Part shown: positions 6,201-6,387 of the stretch, piece by piece
Numbering within the stretch: position 1 is the first letter of the stretch
Layout of the letters: each line of letters opens with the position of its first letter
Origin: JAAXTT01 sp964530215
GTDB taxonomy: Bacteria > Bacillota > Desulfotomaculia > Desulfotomaculales > Desulfocucumaceae
NCBI GenBank assembly: GCA_964530215.1
Contig: CAZHAJ010000108.1
Coordinates: 1 to 6,387, forward strand
DNA length: 6,387 nt
Direction of reading: 5' to 3'
Position numbers and translations under genes: made by a program
The notes under the pieces: model-generated
Told to the model about the DNA's origin: nothing
The model's database searches: none
What the model saw: only the letters and a program-made list of their open reading frames with translations

Positions 6201-6387
6201 TTATAAAAAACGTTTAACTATATTTATCGTTCCCCAGATACCTGCCGCCACACCCAATAAAAGAAACAAAACCATTAACCAAGGCTCGGTATGAAAAAGA
6301 ACATCTAAATAAGACCCAAGATAATATCCCATCGCTACCGTAATGGCCATTTCAGTACCTATCATACCGGTAACTGCCATGGCTTGG
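6201..6387 (-). CDS. atpZ: AtpZ-like small membrane protein of the ATP synthase operon (partial, N-terminus off the window)
   Basis: Only the last 61 residues are visible; the frame is open at the window edge. They form a membrane hairpin: a first helix ending in AMGYYLGSYLD, a short turn (VLFHTEPW), then a second helix (LMVLFLLLGVAAGIWG) and a basic tail NIVKRFL before TAA. The pattern LGxxLD...PW....GxxAG is that of the AtpZ / F1Fo-ATPase gene 1 family (small two-helix proteins encoded ahead of atpB, proposed to act with AtpI in assembly or Mg2+/Ca2+ supply). AtpI is longer with four helices and fits less well, though the missing N-terminus leaves some doubt. It lies directly before atpB, so no atpI gene stands between them. 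The in-frame ATG codons near the edge are probably internal Met codons. Confidence 0.8.
   Translation of the reverse strand, partial: QAMAVTGMIGTEMAITVAMGYYLGSYLDVLFHTEPWLMVLFLLLGVAAGIWGTINIVKRFL

Noticed and set aside
6200..6205. Perfect TATAAT (minus strand) at the end of atpZ, a possible -10 box for atpB
   Set aside because: At 16-17 nt upstream the sequence is GATAAA or ATAAAT, with no TTGACA-like -35 and no extended -10 TG. In an A/T-rich stop-codon region this hexamer can arise by chance.
1..6387. A hidden novel defence, toxin or biosynthetic system
   Set aside because: All substantial coding capacity is taken by canonical ATP synthase genes in standard order, with intact motifs and short spacers. 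There is no room for another gene set in this window.

Overview
The window is the main part of an F-type (F1Fo) ATP synthase operon, written entirely on the minus strand. Transcription runs from high to low coordinates: atpZ (3' part only) - atpB (a) - atpE (c) - atpF (b) - atpH (delta) - atpA (alpha) - atpG (gamma) - atpD (beta, C-terminus cut by the window edge). The epsilon gene atpC would be expected just beyond position 1. Every complete gene has full family length and intact key motifs, so this is a functional housekeeping operon and not an accessory island.

The organism looks like a Gram-positive anaerobe of the Firmicutes, possibly of the Desulfotomaculum/Pelotomaculum kind. The reasons are strong purine-rich Shine-Dalgarno sites (up to AAGGAGGT), a TTG start on atpB, moderate G+C, an atpZ-type gene ahead of atpB, a single b-subunit gene, a 75-residue c subunit ending in a VEALPII-like helix, and spacers carrying degenerate TAGCTA-type heptamers. 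The lineage is an inference; no marker here settles it.

Layout from the promoter-distal end: 1-1314 atpD; 1315-1487 a 173-nt spacer that is almost wholly folded or repetitive; 1488-2354 atpG; 2355-2394 short spacer; 2395-3921 atpA; 3922-3943 short spacer; 3944-4486 atpH, overlapping atpF by 7 nt; 4480-4986 atpF; 4987-5110 spacer with a perfect 15-bp stem-loop and a smaller hairpin; 5111-5338 atpE; 5339-5419 spacer with a U-rich leader before the atpE ribosome site; 5420-6154 atpB; 6155-6200 short spacer; 6201-6387 end of atpZ. No promoter or convincing rho-independent terminator is visible, so the operon promoter lies beyond 6387 and its end before position 1.

The products form one machine. 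AtpB and the AtpE ring carry ions through the membrane, AtpF and AtpH form the stator, AtpG is the rotor shaft, and AtpA3-AtpD3 make ATP. AtpZ probably helps assembly or ion supply. The c subunit lacks the Gln and the hydroxyl residue of Na+-type rings, so proton coupling is the better guess.

There is no new protein system here. The most interesting signals are non-coding. A roughly 30-bp imperfect stem in the atpG-atpD spacer has mismatches that are nearly all G-U wobbles in the sense of the mRNA. A second strong stem-loop lies between atpE and atpF. Both sit where the required copy number of the subunits changes. The c-subunit glycine motif is also altered (G-x-S-x-S-x-G).
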